Shown here in pieces: positions 1-8,700 of a DNA stretch of 64,000 nt (position 1 is the stretch's first letter; every line of letters starts with the position of its first letter). The stretch is from the NCBI GenBank assembly GCA_025358085.1, contig JANYKT010000043.1, positions 1 through 64,000 on the forward strand. The letters run 5' to 3'. Below the pieces are notes generated by a model. That model had not been told where the DNA came from. It ran no database searches and worked only from the letters and a program-made list of their open reading frames with translations. Made by a program: the position numbers and the translations under genes. Source of the DNA: Deltaproteobacteria bacterium (GTDB lineage: Bacteria > Myxococcota > Myxococcia > Myxococcales > 40CM-4-68-19).

Positions 1-2
1 TG

Positions 3-3000
3 CGCACTGAAATCACCATTCAGGGGCTGACCGCGGTGCAGGCGTTTGCCGGTGGAGCCGGGCAGGGTGGGTGGACGGTGTCGCCATTCCAGGGCCGCTC
101 CGAAGCCGAGCACAGCTCCGCCGACGAGGCGAAGAACTTCGCGCAAGACGCCGACATCGCCGGTCCGCTGGTCGACCTTCAGCAGAAAGGCAACCGGGTC
201 GAATACCTCGGAACCGAGGACGTGGACGGCACCGCGGCGCACAAGCTTCGCGTCACGCTGAAGGACGGCGACGTGGTCTATCTCTATCTCGACCCCGACT
301 ACTTCCTTGCCATCCGCGAAGTCCGCGAGCGTCACGTGCGCGGCACCGAAGAGATCACCGAGGCGGACCTGGGAAGCTACGGACAGGTGGCGGGCGTCTG
401 GATGCCGTTCAGCGTCGAGGAGGGACCCAAAGGACAGAAGCGCCAGGCACGCTTCAACATCGAGACCGTCGAGGCCAACGTCGAAGTTGACGATGCTCTC
501 TTCCTCTTTCCCTCCGGCAAGTCGCCGCGCTCGATCGTGGCCGGCGCTTCCCCGGAAAAGCCGAACTTCACCGCGCCGGGAAGCGCAGCCGCCAGGCGCG
601 CGCCGGTCCTGGACGCGGGCGTTATCTCCGGACTGGGCATTCGCAACATCGGTTCGGCGGCGATGAGCGGCCGCATCTCCGCGCTGGCCGCGCACGGCGA
701 GAAAGACGGCAAGATCACGCTCTATGTCGGTGCCGCCAGCGGCGGCGTCTGGAAGTCGCTCGACGGCGGCACGACGTTCAAGCCGGTGTTCGACAAGCAG
801 CCGGTACAATCAATCGGAGCCATTACCATCGACCCCTCGAATCCAAAAACCGTCTGGGTCGGCAGCGGTGAGGCGTGGACGCGCAACTCGGTCTCCATCG
901 GCGATGGTATCTACAAGTCGACCGACGGCGGCGAGACCTGGAACAACTCAGGGCTTCCGAAATCCGAGCGCATCGTCAAGATCCTGGTGAACCCGAAGGA
1001 CAGCGACACCGTCTATGCCTGCGTGCCCGGCCGTCTCTGGAGCGACAGTCCCGATCGCGGGCTCTATAAGACCACCGACGGCGGCAAGAGCTGGGACCTG
1101 ATCCTCACCGGCAAAGACCTCTCCACCGGCTGCTCGGGCCTGACCATGGACCCGAAGAACCCGGACGTACTCTTTGCCGGACTGTGGGACTTCCGGCGCA
1201 AGGGCTGGACTTTCCGCTCGGGCGGCGAGGGCCCCGATTCTCCCAGCGGCAGCGGACTGTTCCGCTCGGCCGACGGCGGGAAGAACTGGGCGCCCGTCGC
1301 GGGCAAAGGCATTCCGGAGCAGCCCTGGGGCCGGGTGGTGGTGGAAATCGCACCGTCTGATTCCAATATCGTTTACGCCATCATTGAATCGAAAGATTCG
1401 CATCTCTATCGCTCGGCCGACGGCGGGCAGACCTGGGAAGCGCGCGACAACAGCCAGTCAATGGTCTGGCGCGGGTTCTATTTCTCCCGGCTGATCATCG
1501 ACCCGTTGAACCCCGACCGGCTCTTCAAGCCCAGCTATTCATTGACCCAGAGCGAGGACGGCGGAAAGACGTTTGCCAGCAGCAGCGGCGGGGCGCACGG
1601 CGACTGGCACGACATCTGGATTGACCCGCAGAATTCCAAGCATGTGATTGGCGGCGACGATGGCGGCTTGTGGTTCTCGTTCGACGGCGGCAATCGCTGG
1701 TGGAAAAGCGGGAACCTGCCGATTTCGCAATTCTATCATGTCGCGGTCGATAATCGGGACCCCTATAAAGTGTATGGCGGGCTTCAGGACAACAGCTCGT
1801 GGTCGGGCGATTCCGCTTACGGCGGCGGTATCACAAATGGCACCTGGGAAAACCTCCTGGGCGGCGACGGCTTCTGGGTCGTGCCGGACCCTACCGATCC
1901 TGAGTCCGTTTATGCTGAATCGCAGGGCGGCAACATCAGCCGCGTCGACCGGCGCCTGCAGAACCCGCGCGATATCCAGCCGCGCGCGGGCTATCGCGAG
2001 AAGCTGCGGTTCAACTGGAATACTCCCATCCAGGCCAGTCCGACCGATCCCAAAACCCTTTATATCGGCGCCCAGTTCCTCTTTCGCTCGCACGACCGCG
2101 GTGACAACTGGGAGCGCATCTCCCCGGACCTGACGACCAATGACCCGGAGAAGCAGAAGCAGGAGGAGTCGGGCGGTATCACCGTAGACAACTCATCGGC
2201 GGAGATGCACACCACCATCTATTCGATCAGCGAGTCGCCCCTCGACGCGAAGTCCGTCTGGGTCGGCACCGACGACGGCAATCTCCAGCTCACGCGCGAC
2301 GAGGGGAAGAGCTGGACGAATGTCGTCAAGAACATAAAAGGTTTGCCTCAGGCGTCCTGGGTAAGCTGGGTGGAGGCGTCGCGCTTTGACAAGGGCACGG
2401 CTTATGCCGCCTTCGACCGGCATAGCTTCGGGGACTTCAATCCGTATCTCTATCGGACTACCGACTTCGGCAAGACCTGGACTCGCATCGTGGCGCCCGC
2501 GCAGGGCGTCCGGGGATATGCACACGTCATCAAGGAAGACACAGTCGAAAAGCAGCTGCTCTTCCTCGGCACCGAGTTTGGACTCTGGATCTCCGTTGAT
2601 GCCGGAAAGACCTGGGCGGCATTCAAAGGCGGGGACTTCCCCAGCGTGGCAGTACGCGACCTCCAGATCCAGCCGCGCGACGGCGACCTGGTGCTGGCGA
2701 CGCACGGCCGCGGCATCTGGATCATCGATGACCTCTCGCCGCTGCGCACGCTGTCTGCCGGGACGCTCCAGCGCGACGCCGCCTTCGTCGTGGGGCGGCC
2801 GGAGCAGCAGCGCATCCACGCGCAGGGCGGCTGGGCCGACGGCGACGCAACCTTCGTCGGGGAGAACCCGCCGGGCGGTGCGGTGATTACCTATTACCAG
2901 CGCACTCGACATCTCTTCGGGCCGCTCAAGCTCGAAGTGTTCGGGCCGGACGGCAAGCTGGTCGATACCATCCCCGCCACCAAGCGGCGCGGGTTGAATC

Positions 3001-3722
3001 GCGTCAGCTGGACCATGCGAGCGAAGCCGCCGCGGGTGCCGCGGGCTGCGTCCATCGCATTTGGCTCGTCGCAGGGGCCCCGCGTGGTGCCCGGCACTTA
3101 CACCGTGCGTATGACCAAAGGCGATCAGGTCATCGAGACGAAGCTGCCCATCGAGCTGGACCGGCGCGCGCCCTGGGATCTGGCTGCGCGCAAGGCAAAC
3201 TTCGACGCTGTGATGCGGCTTTCGGCGCTGTTCGGTGACATGAGCGCGCAGGTGGACAAGATCGACGCCACCCGCGCCGCGACCGAGCAGCGGATGACGG
3301 CGGCTACGGGCGACGCGGCGCTGTCCAACAAGCTGACTGCCGTGTCGGCGCATCTGGGAGAAGTGAAGAAGAAGATCGTGGCCACCAAAGAGGGCGGCGC
3401 CATCACTGGCGAGGAGCGCATTCGCGAGCACACTGACTACCTCTATGGCGCGCTCAACAGCTGGGAAGGCCGGCCCGGCAAGTACCAGCTGGAGCGCATC
3501 GAGGTGCTGGCGCGCGAACTCGAGGACGTAAGGAAAGAACTCGCGACCACGCTGGCGCTCGAGGTCCGCCCACTCAATGAGATGCTGGCGGCGCGCGGCC
3601 TCCAGCCGCTTCCGTCCACTGTCCCGGCCGCGCTGGGCACCATGCCTCTCGACGCCATCGCCCGCTGCCTCGCGGGCACCTGCGGCACTGCCTCGGTAGC
3701 CGCCGAGGTCGAGACTCGCTGA
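3..3722 (+). CDS. Asp-box (BNR/sortilin-like) beta-propeller exported protein, 5' end outside window
   Basis: The frame is open from the first bases of the window, and the residues before the first possible start (GTG at 36) still look coding, so the real start lies upstream. The first ~190 residues resemble an outer-membrane lipoprotein-sorting (LolA-like) domain. The rest is a long propeller with about eleven Asp-box motifs such as KSTDGGETW, RSADGGQTW and RTTDFGKTW, followed from about residue 1080 by a helical tail. Such proteins are often labelled glycosyl hydrolase or sortilin/VPS10, but Asp boxes are structural and do not prove an enzyme. Substrate unknown. A perfect 15-bp hairpin follows the TGA stop directly. 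Confidence 0.85.
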   Translation, partial: RTEITIQGLTAVQAFAGGAGQGGWTVSPFQGRSEAEHSSADEAKNFAQDADIAGPLVDLQQKGNRVEYLGTEDVDGTAAHKLRVTLKDGDVVYLYLDPDYFLAIREVRERHVRGTEEITEADLGSYGQVAGVWMPFSVEEGPKGQKRQARFNIETVEANVEVDDALFLFPSGKSPRSIVAGASPEKPNFTAPGSAAARRAPVLDAGVISGLGIRNIGSAAMSGRISALAAHGEKDGKITLYVGAASGGVWKSLDGGTTFKPVFDKQPVQSIGAITIDPSNPKTVWVGSGEAWTRNSVSIGDGIYKSTDGGETWNNSGLPKSERIVKILVNPKDSDTVYACVPGRLWSDSPDRGLYKTTDGGKSWDLILTGKDLSTGCSGLTMDPKNPDVLFAGLWDFRRKGWTFRSGGEGPDSPSGSGLFRSADGGKNWAPVAGKGIPEQPWGRVVVEIAPSDSNIVYAIIESKDSHLYRSADGGQTWEARDNSQSMVWRGFYFSRLIIDPLNPDRLFKPSYSLTQSEDGGKTFASSSGGAHGDWHDIWIDPQNSKHVIGGDDGGLWFSFDGGNRWWKSGNLPISQFYHVAVDNRDPYKVYGGLQDNSSWSGDSAYGGGITNGTWENLLGGDGFWVVPDPTDPESVYAESQGGNISRVDRRLQNPRDIQPRAGYREKLRFNWNTPIQASPTDPKTLYIGAQFLFRSHDRGDNWERISPDLTTNDPEKQKQEESGGITVDNSSAEMHTTIYSISESPLDAKSVWVGTDDGNLQLTRDEGKSWTNVVKNIKGLPQASWVSWVEASRFDKGTAYAAFDRHSFGDFNPYLYRTTDFGKTWTRIVAPAQGVRGYAHVIKEDTVEKQLLFLGTEFGLWISVDAGKTWAAFKGGDFPSVAVRDLQIQPRDGDLVLATHGRGIWIIDDLSPLRTLSAGTLQRDAAFVVGRPEQQRIHAQGGWADGDATFVGENPPGGAVITYYQRTRHLFGPLKLEVFGPDGKLVDTIPATKRRGLNRVSWTMRAKPPRVPRAASIAFGSSQGPRVVPGTYTVRMTKGDQVIETKLPIELDRRAPWDLAARKANFDAVMRLSALFGDMSAQVDKIDATRAATEQRMTAATGDAALSNKLTAVSAHLGEVKKKIVATKEGGAITGEERIREHTDYLYGALNSWEGRPGKYQLERIEVLARELEDVRKELATTLALEVRPLNEMLAARGLQPLPSTVPAALGTMPLDAIARCLAGTCGTASVAAEVETR

Positions 3723-3731
3723 TTGCCGCCT

Positions 3732-3772
3732 TGCTTCGGCCTCTCCCCGTCATCGGTGGAGAGGCCGAAGCA
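3732..3772 (+). terminator. Perfect 15-bp hairpin after the propeller gene
   Basis: Two 15-base arms (3732-3746 and 3758-3772) are exact reverse complements around an 11-base loop, starting ten bases after the TGA. No T-tract follows, so it is either a hairpin-only terminator or an mRNA 3' stabiliser. Position and perfect pairing are seen; function is inferred. Confidence 0.55.
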
Positions 3773-4044
3773 CGTTTGGCGGCGCGCGTGGCAAGCCCCT
3801 TCATGCAGCGCGCGCGGCTCTCGATACCAGCGACAGCGCGATTGGCGGGCACCGATCATTCAATTTGTCCCGGGACCTGGTCGCGAAGAATGACTTGTCC
3901 GAGTTGATGAAAGTATAAGTACCGTGGGCGAATCAAGCGCGCGGGCAGCGTTGGCACCCGGCGGTGAATGAGCGTCAGCAGCGAGGGGGCAGATCCTTGC
4001 AATCCAATCTCTTTCCACCTTCGGGAATCGCGAGGACTGAGGCC
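3773..4044. other. Non-coding gap before patatin gene
   Basis: Together with the hairpin this is the only gap over 300 bases in the first 32 kb. No convincing gene is seen. It should hold the promoter of the patatin gene; a TATAAG-like hexamer lies near 3915, but no -35 box at proper spacing was found. Confidence 0.4.
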
Positions 4045-6444
4045 ATGTCCACCGAGGCCGGGGGCAAACGGCGGAAGTTGGGTCTCGCGCTTTCGGGCGG
4101 CGGTTTCCGTGCGTCGCTCTTTCATATCGGAGTGTTTCGCAGGCTGGCCGAGCTCGACCTGCTGCGCGACTTGTCCATCATCTCCGCAGTCTCGGGCGGA
4201 TCGATCGTCGCCGCGCACTATCTGCAGCTGCTGCTGCCTCGGCTTGAGCGGTCGCACTCGCTGACGATGGATGAATATGTAGCGCTGGTCAGGGACGAGC
4301 TCGAGCCTCACTTCCGGGAAGGCGTGGCCCGGAACCTGCGTACCCGGCTCTTCTGGAATCCCTTGCAGAACCTCCGGATGCTCGTCACGCGGCACACCAT
4401 GGGCGAACGGATGGCGGCTCTTTACCAGCGGCACCTCTATGCGGGGGCCGTTCCCGAGAGCCGGAGACGAAGCGGCCTCGCGCTGCGCGAGCTGCAATTG
4501 TCCGGCGTGAGCGACATCGAGACGCACAACGCCGACCCGGCCCATGACACCGTTCCCAAGCTCCTGATCAACGCCACGACTCTCAATACCGGACGGAATT
4601 TCCGGTTCACTGCCGCCGAGATCGGCGACCCCGTCCTCGGCTACATTCGATACGACGAAGCGTGGCAGGTCCTGCTGCACAAGAGGCTGCTCCGGGCCGC
4701 GCGCAAGGGGGCGAACCCGGCGGCGATGATGGCCATCCGGAACGCCGACCCGGAGTCAGCGGAGGGCGCCGCGCTGCGAGCCGGGAACCCGGCCGACCCC
4801 GTCACGCGGCCGACCAGCGAATGGACCCTTCGGTGGTATCGATATGCGCTCGGGGAGGCCGCGGCGCCCGAGGCCACGGCTGGGTTGCGCCAGCTGCTGG
4901 TGGTGAACGAGCAGGCGCGGTCGCGCCTGGTCAACGCGGAGTTCGAGCTGCTCCGGAACGCCAAGCTGCGAGCCTGGTATCTCAATGTCGGAGGCCTGCG
5001 AACGCTGCCCGCGCTGGGAGGCACCGCCACGGCGGATCACCACGCAATGTTCTGGAGCGCCATCGCCGACATCGACAAGGGCCTCGCGCAGGATCTGCAA
5101 CCTTTTCAGGCCAGCCCCGTCGAGCTCTTCAATATCATCCTCGACCTCTACCTTTTGCGCAGCGCAGACGCGTTCGCGTGGACCGTAGCCGAGGCACTCG
5201 GCAAGCTGCGGGTGCCCGAGGCCGTTGCGGCCTCGGCCAACTTCCCGCCGGTGTTCGCCCCCTACGTCTTTTACGACCTGTACGATTCGAATACCGCCCG
5301 GCGCCTGGCGTTGACCGACGGGGGGGTCTTCGACAACCAGGGAATCACCGCCTTGCTGGAGGAGGGCTGCACCCGAATCATCGCCAGCGACGCCGGTGGC
5401 GGGTTGGACTGCGACAAGAGCCCGGCCCTGAACCGGGCGGGAATGCTTGTCCGCATGAGCGAAGTGTTCATGAACGAGGTGCGGAGTCTGCAGGTCGCGG
5501 CGCTGCGCGAAAACGTCCGGGTCACGAACGCTAAAACCGGTCCCGCCGCGAGCGCTGCGCTGGCGACGCGGTACTTCGTCGAGCGGTCCGCGTTCTTCCA
5601 TGCGGGTTCCCACCCGGACGATGCGATTCCGCAGCCTCCGGGCCTGCCGCCGTATGTCAAGGATGAGCAGGTGATCGGGAAGCTCCGGACCGATCTCGAT
5701 GGCTTCTCCGGCCTGGAGATGGACGCGCTGATCCACCAGGGGTATCGGCTCGCCGACCGCTTCGTGCGCACGTACGGGCTTGTCTCCGGCGTCCCTCCGC
5801 TGCCCGCTTCTCCGGTTCCGCTACCGCTCGACGAGGAGCGGACGACGGCGGTGCTCGCGGTGGGCGCGAACCGGATGATGCGCGCCCTGCGGATCATCGA
5901 CTGCGACGTGCGCGGGACTGCCGCGCTGCTCCTCATCGGCCTGCTCGCGCCCCTGTTGGTGTTCGGGGTCTGGGCAATCGAGGGTCCACTCCTAGATACC
6001 GTGGCGGCCTTCGGGGGGTTCCTGCTGCGCGGGCTTCTCTGGCCTGTCTCCCCTCCCCTGGCTGTCCACGCAAGCACCCGGACGGCGGTCGGCGTGGTTC
6101 TAGGAATAGCGGCCATCTGGCTCCTTTGGGCGCGCGTAGAAACCGAGCTGTCGCGTCTCCTGAAGCCCCGGAATGCGGCACGCATCGGGTTGTGGCGCAA
6201 CCAGGTCTGGTGGCTTTTTTACCTGTCGCCGCTCGCGCTCGCGCTGTTGGCCAGCGCGGCGGCGCTCGTGAGCCATGCACTGTTTACGTTCATTGTCTCG
6301 CCGCTCAGCGGCTCCGAAAACGGCGGCAATGCGAAGATTAACGCGCTCGTCAAATCGAAGGGGACACCCGCCATGGCAGCGAGCGCAACCGAACGCACGA
6401 TAACCTCGTCTTCCACGGCGGAAGGTGGCGTCGCGCTGCTTTAG
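4045..6444 (+). CDS. Patatin-like phospholipase with C-terminal membrane segments
   Basis: About 799 residues. The N-terminus carries the patatin oxyanion-hole motif (LALSGGGFRASL), a VSGGS nucleophile motif about 45 residues later, and the catalytic-Asp motif TDGGVFDNQG near residue 435, so the Ser-Asp dyad of the family is present. The final ~180 residues hold three or four hydrophobic segments, implying anchorage in the inner membrane; this tail is unusual for the family. The frame is open back to 3964, but ATG 4045 is preferred because AGGACTGAGG lies just upstream and the patatin fold begins right after it. It probably hydrolyses lipid acyl esters; substrate unknown. Confidence 0.82.
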   Translation: MSTEAGGKRRKLGLALSGGGFRASLFHIGVFRRLAELDLLRDLSIISAVSGGSIVAAHYLQLLLPRLERSHSLTMDEYVALVRDELEPHFREGVARNLRTRLFWNPLQNLRMLVTRHTMGERMAALYQRHLYAGAVPESRRRSGLALRELQLSGVSDIETHNADPAHDTVPKLLINATTLNTGRNFRFTAAEIGDPVLGYIRYDEAWQVLLHKRLLRAARKGANPAAMMAIRNADPESAEGAALRAGNPADPVTRPTSEWTLRWYRYALGEAAAPEATAGLRQLLVVNEQARSRLVNAEFELLRNAKLRAWYLNVGGLRTLPALGGTATADHHAMFWSAIADIDKGLAQDLQPFQASPVELFNIILDLYLLRSADAFAWTVAEALGKLRVPEAVAASANFPPVFAPYVFYDLYDSNTARRLALTDGGVFDNQGITALLEEGCTRIIASDAGGGLDCDKSPALNRAGMLVRMSEVFMNEVRSLQVAALRENVRVTNAKTGPAASAALATRYFVERSAFFHAGSHPDDAIPQPPGLPPYVKDEQVIGKLRTDLDGFSGLEMDALIHQGYRLADRFVRTYGLVSGVPPLPASPVPLPLDEERTTAVLAVGANRMMRALRIIDCDVRGTAALLLIGLLAPLLVFGVWAIEGPLLDTVAAFGGFLLRGLLWPVSPPLAVHASTRTAVGVVLGIAAIWLLWARVETELSRLLKPRNAARIGLWRNQVWWLFYLSPLALALLASAAALVSHALFTFIVSPLSGSENGGNAKINALVKSKGTPAMAASATERTITSSSTAEGGVALL

Positions 6445-6461
6445 ATCCGAAGCGAATTCGA

Positions 6462-6889
6462 TCAGGCTATCCTCGTCCAATACCCTCTGACCTGCAGTTC
6501 CACGCTGCCGCCGCTGCTGACCGGTTGGTTGTAGCAAATGACCAGCGAGCCTCCGACCAGCGTGGTGGACGCCTGGGTGGCCCAGTCCGACACTCCTTTC
6601 CAGCTCCCGACCGGATCGGAGTCGTCGCGCAGCAGCACGCGGCCGCGGCCGCCCCGTTCCCATCCATGAGGAAAGCCTGCACCCAGATGGTTCCATTCGA
6701 ATCGATAGCAACTTCGGCGCGGTACTAACCGCTCGAGTCTACCCGGCGACTGGAAGACTCGAACCGAGCCCGAAGGGGACCAGTCGCTGCCCGACCCGCG
6801 CCACTACTGGAACCAGACGTCGTGGCCGCGACGAGGAGCGCGAGAGCGACGCTCGGGCAAAGAGATCGACGAATGACCGGACAGCTCAT
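6462..6889 (-). pseudogene. Broken small secreted protein gene, last member of the redox cluster
   Basis: The ATG (6889-6887) overlaps the Rieske stop codon as ATGA, and the first ~25 codons read as a signal peptide (RRSLCPSVALALLVAATT). The same frame then meets TAG at 6727-6725. Coding-looking stretches continue in alternating frames: one with SVRVFQSPG, one with EVAIDSNGTIWVQAF, and one from about 6655 with GSWKGVSDWATQ running to TGA at 6464-6462. At least two or three frame changes are needed, one in the C4 run at 6652-6655. The product was a ~140-residue exported protein of unrecognised family. Genuine decay and sequence error are both possible. Confidence 0.6.
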
Positions 6890-7329
6890 GCAATCTTGAT
6901 GGTGATCCCGGTCGCGTCCACGGTGGCGGGAAAGGTCGCGAGCGACTCAATCGCGGGGCCGCGCAGGACGGTCCCGGCGGTCGAGTACTCCGATCCGTGG
7001 CAAGGGCAGATGAGCTTTCCATCGCCCGCCTGGTAACCCACGAGGCAGTGCGCATGCGTGCAAACCGCCGAGAGCGCGGAAGCCGTGGAAACGCCGGTCC
7101 GGATGACGATATAGGAGCCGCCCGAGTTGACCTCGATCACTGCGGCGCCTCCTACCGACCCCAGCTTGGGAAATTGCGAGAACGACAACGTCGCCTGGCC
7201 GTTTTGCACGGCGACAGTTCCGTCGACGGACGATCCTGAGCTTCCCCCGCATCCGTTCAAGACCGCGGGAATCGCTCCCAGCGCCACCGGCGCCAGCACG
7301 AGAAATCGCCGCCTGGTCATCTCCTCCAT
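6886..7329 (-). CDS. Rieske [2Fe-2S] protein, Tat-exported
   Basis: 147 residues. The N-terminus MTRRRFLVLAP is a twin-arginine signal, followed by LNGC, a possible lipobox. The cluster ligands are Cys90-x-His92 and Cys108-x-x-His111. The extra Cys95 and Cys110 match the disulphide pair of bc1/b6f-type (high-potential) Rieske proteins. No transmembrane anchor beyond the signal and no cytochrome b gene nearby, so it is not an ordinary bc1 subunit. It sits 18 bases after the di-heme cytochrome gene, and its stop overlaps the start of the next, broken gene. Role inferred: electron carrier outside the cytoplasmic membrane. The start could also be the ATG at 7320. Confidence 0.88.
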   Translation of the reverse strand: MEEMTRRRFLVLAPVALGAIPAVLNGCGGSSGSSVDGTVAVQNGQATLSFSQFPKLGSVGGAAVIEVNSGGSYIVIRTGVSTASALSAVCTHAHCLVGYQAGDGKLICPCHGSEYSTAGTVLRGPAIESLATFPATVDATGITIKIA

Positions 7330-7347
7330 GAAACGCTCCTCTGTGGA

Positions 7348-8037
7348 TCAAAATCCGACGTAATCCAGGATGTCGGCGATCTCTTGGTCGCTCAGGACCT
7401 CTATCGAGTACAACGGCATGATACCGCCGATGTTGAAAAACTTTCCGTGCCGAACTTTTTCAACAGCCACCTGGCGCGCAATGGTGGGAAAGACGGCCAG
7501 CGTGTCCTCCGGAATGATGCTGACCTTGGTGGACAAACGCCCGTTCCCGGTATGCGGGTCCCCGTGGCAGCGGCGGCACGATCGATCGTAGACGTCCTTG
7601 CCGTGTGTCTTGTCGCCGGGCAGGTTGGTCAGAGCAGTCACGTTCTTCACCACGGTGAGCGGCAGCAGGGGCGAAGGCGCGTCGGGGCTATTTGCGGCCA
7701 GGTATTCGTACAACTCGCGGGCGCTGTCCTCGTCGGGAGAGAGCGCCCGGCCGCCCATGAACTCCGTCATGCAATAGTTGATGGCGTCGATCAGCCTCGT
7801 CTCGTATCCGCCCCACAAAGCCGGGCGATGCACGACGTTGTAGAGGTTGTAGCCGGGGTCGTTGCGAGCCAGCGGAGATTTCGCGACTTGATGGCAGGTG
7901 GAACAGGAGGCGGCGTTGAAGGGACTGGTCGACAGCGAAGAATTGGAGAACTGGCGCTCGCCGAGCGTCGCCGCCGGCACCGTCTGCGTTCCACCGCAGC
8001 CGAACAGGACCACCAATGCGGTGCAGGAAACTCTCAC
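7348..8037 (-). CDS. Di-heme cytochrome c, putative lipoprotein
   Basis: 229 residues from a GTG start that overlaps the upstream stop as GTGA. A short hydrophobic N-terminus ends in LFGCGG, a possible lipidation site. Two c-type heme sites are visible: CSTCH (residues 45-49) and CRRCH (154-158). Axial Met candidates are GGIMPLY (Met207) and Met90/Met94 in the first half. The two-half layout recalls MauG/cytochrome-c-peroxidase proteins, but the match is loose and I do not assign that enzyme. With the Rieske protein next door it probably forms a periplasmic or surface electron path. Confidence 0.87.
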   Translation of the reverse strand: MRVSCTALVVLFGCGGTQTVPAATLGERQFSNSSLSTSPFNAASCSTCHQVAKSPLARNDPGYNLYNVVHRPALWGGYETRLIDAINYCMTEFMGGRALSPDEDSARELYEYLAANSPDAPSPLLPLTVVKNVTALTNLPGDKTHGKDVYDRSCRRCHGDPHTGNGRLSTKVSIIPEDTLAVFPTIARQVAVEKVRHGKFFNIGGIMPLYSIEVLSDQEIADILDYVGF

Positions 8038-8693
8038 GGACCCACCACGAAAGAGTAGGGCACCGGCTGCACGTAGGGGCCCTGGTTGATGTCGCCGCGG
8101 AAGAAAATCGCTCGCTCGATGGTGAGGGTGAGCGTCTGGCCCTGCCGACCCGCCATCGCCTTCTTCCAGACGGCGGCGTCCGGCGTAAATGAAACCTGCG
8201 AGAGCATGGCGCTGTAGACGGCGTTCGTCTCACCCGCGTGCATGAATCTGAAGAAGTAGTTCTCGCCGGTGATGGCGGCACAGTGGGCCTCGGCCGGCTT
8301 GATCACCAGCGCCAACACCGACTCCAAAGACCTCGACCAGGCCGGCTGCCCGGGCTCGAGGCAGCTGAAGCGGACTCCGCGCTCGCGGTGCAGCGCGCAG
8401 GTGGAATGGACCGCCGAGAAGGTGAAGAGCGGAGGCTGCACCGGGTCGAGCTTGCTGCCCGGGGCGGGGGCGGAGAGCGAGGGAGATTGGCAGGCATCCG
8501 GCTTCACGGTCCCCGCGCTGTCCGCCTCGATGAATTTGACATAATTCTCGTCGCTGGTGATCGCGCCGCCATCCGCGCCTTCGCAATTGACGATGTATTC
8601 GTCCGCGCCCGCGATGCTGGACGCCTTCGAACCGCAGGCCGAGACCGCCAGTGCGAGGAGCAGCGGATGCAGGAAGCACGCGCCGATTTTCAT
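8034..8693 (-). CDS. Putative lipoprotein of unknown function in redox cluster
   Basis: 219 residues. The signal ends LAVSAC with the lipidated Cys at residue 20. The mature part has several further Cys residues (for example CALHRE and VRFSC) and a C-terminal half rich in beta strands. No family recognised. It begins seven bases after the YVTN-like propeller gene and overlaps the cytochrome c start by four bases, so it is almost surely co-translated with them. An adaptor or cofactor-holding subunit is possible but unproven. Confidence 0.75.
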   Translation of the reverse strand: MKIGACFLHPLLLALAVSACGSKASSIAGADEYIVNCEGADGGAITSDENYVKFIEADSAGTVKPDACQSPSLSAPAPGSKLDPVQPPLFTFSAVHSTCALHRERGVRFSCLEPGQPAWSRSLESVLALVIKPAEAHCAAITGENYFFRFMHAGETNAVYSAMLSQVSFTPDAAVWKKAMAGRQGQTLTLTIERAIFFRGDINQGPYVQPVPYSFVVGP

Positions 8694-8700
8694 GATCCCC

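Noticed and set aside
2193-3431. Long open frame on the minus strand inside the propeller gene (412 codons)
   Set aside because: Opposite strand of a well-supported gene; composition (Arg/His/Gly-rich, no motifs) is that of an antisense frame in GC-rich DNA.
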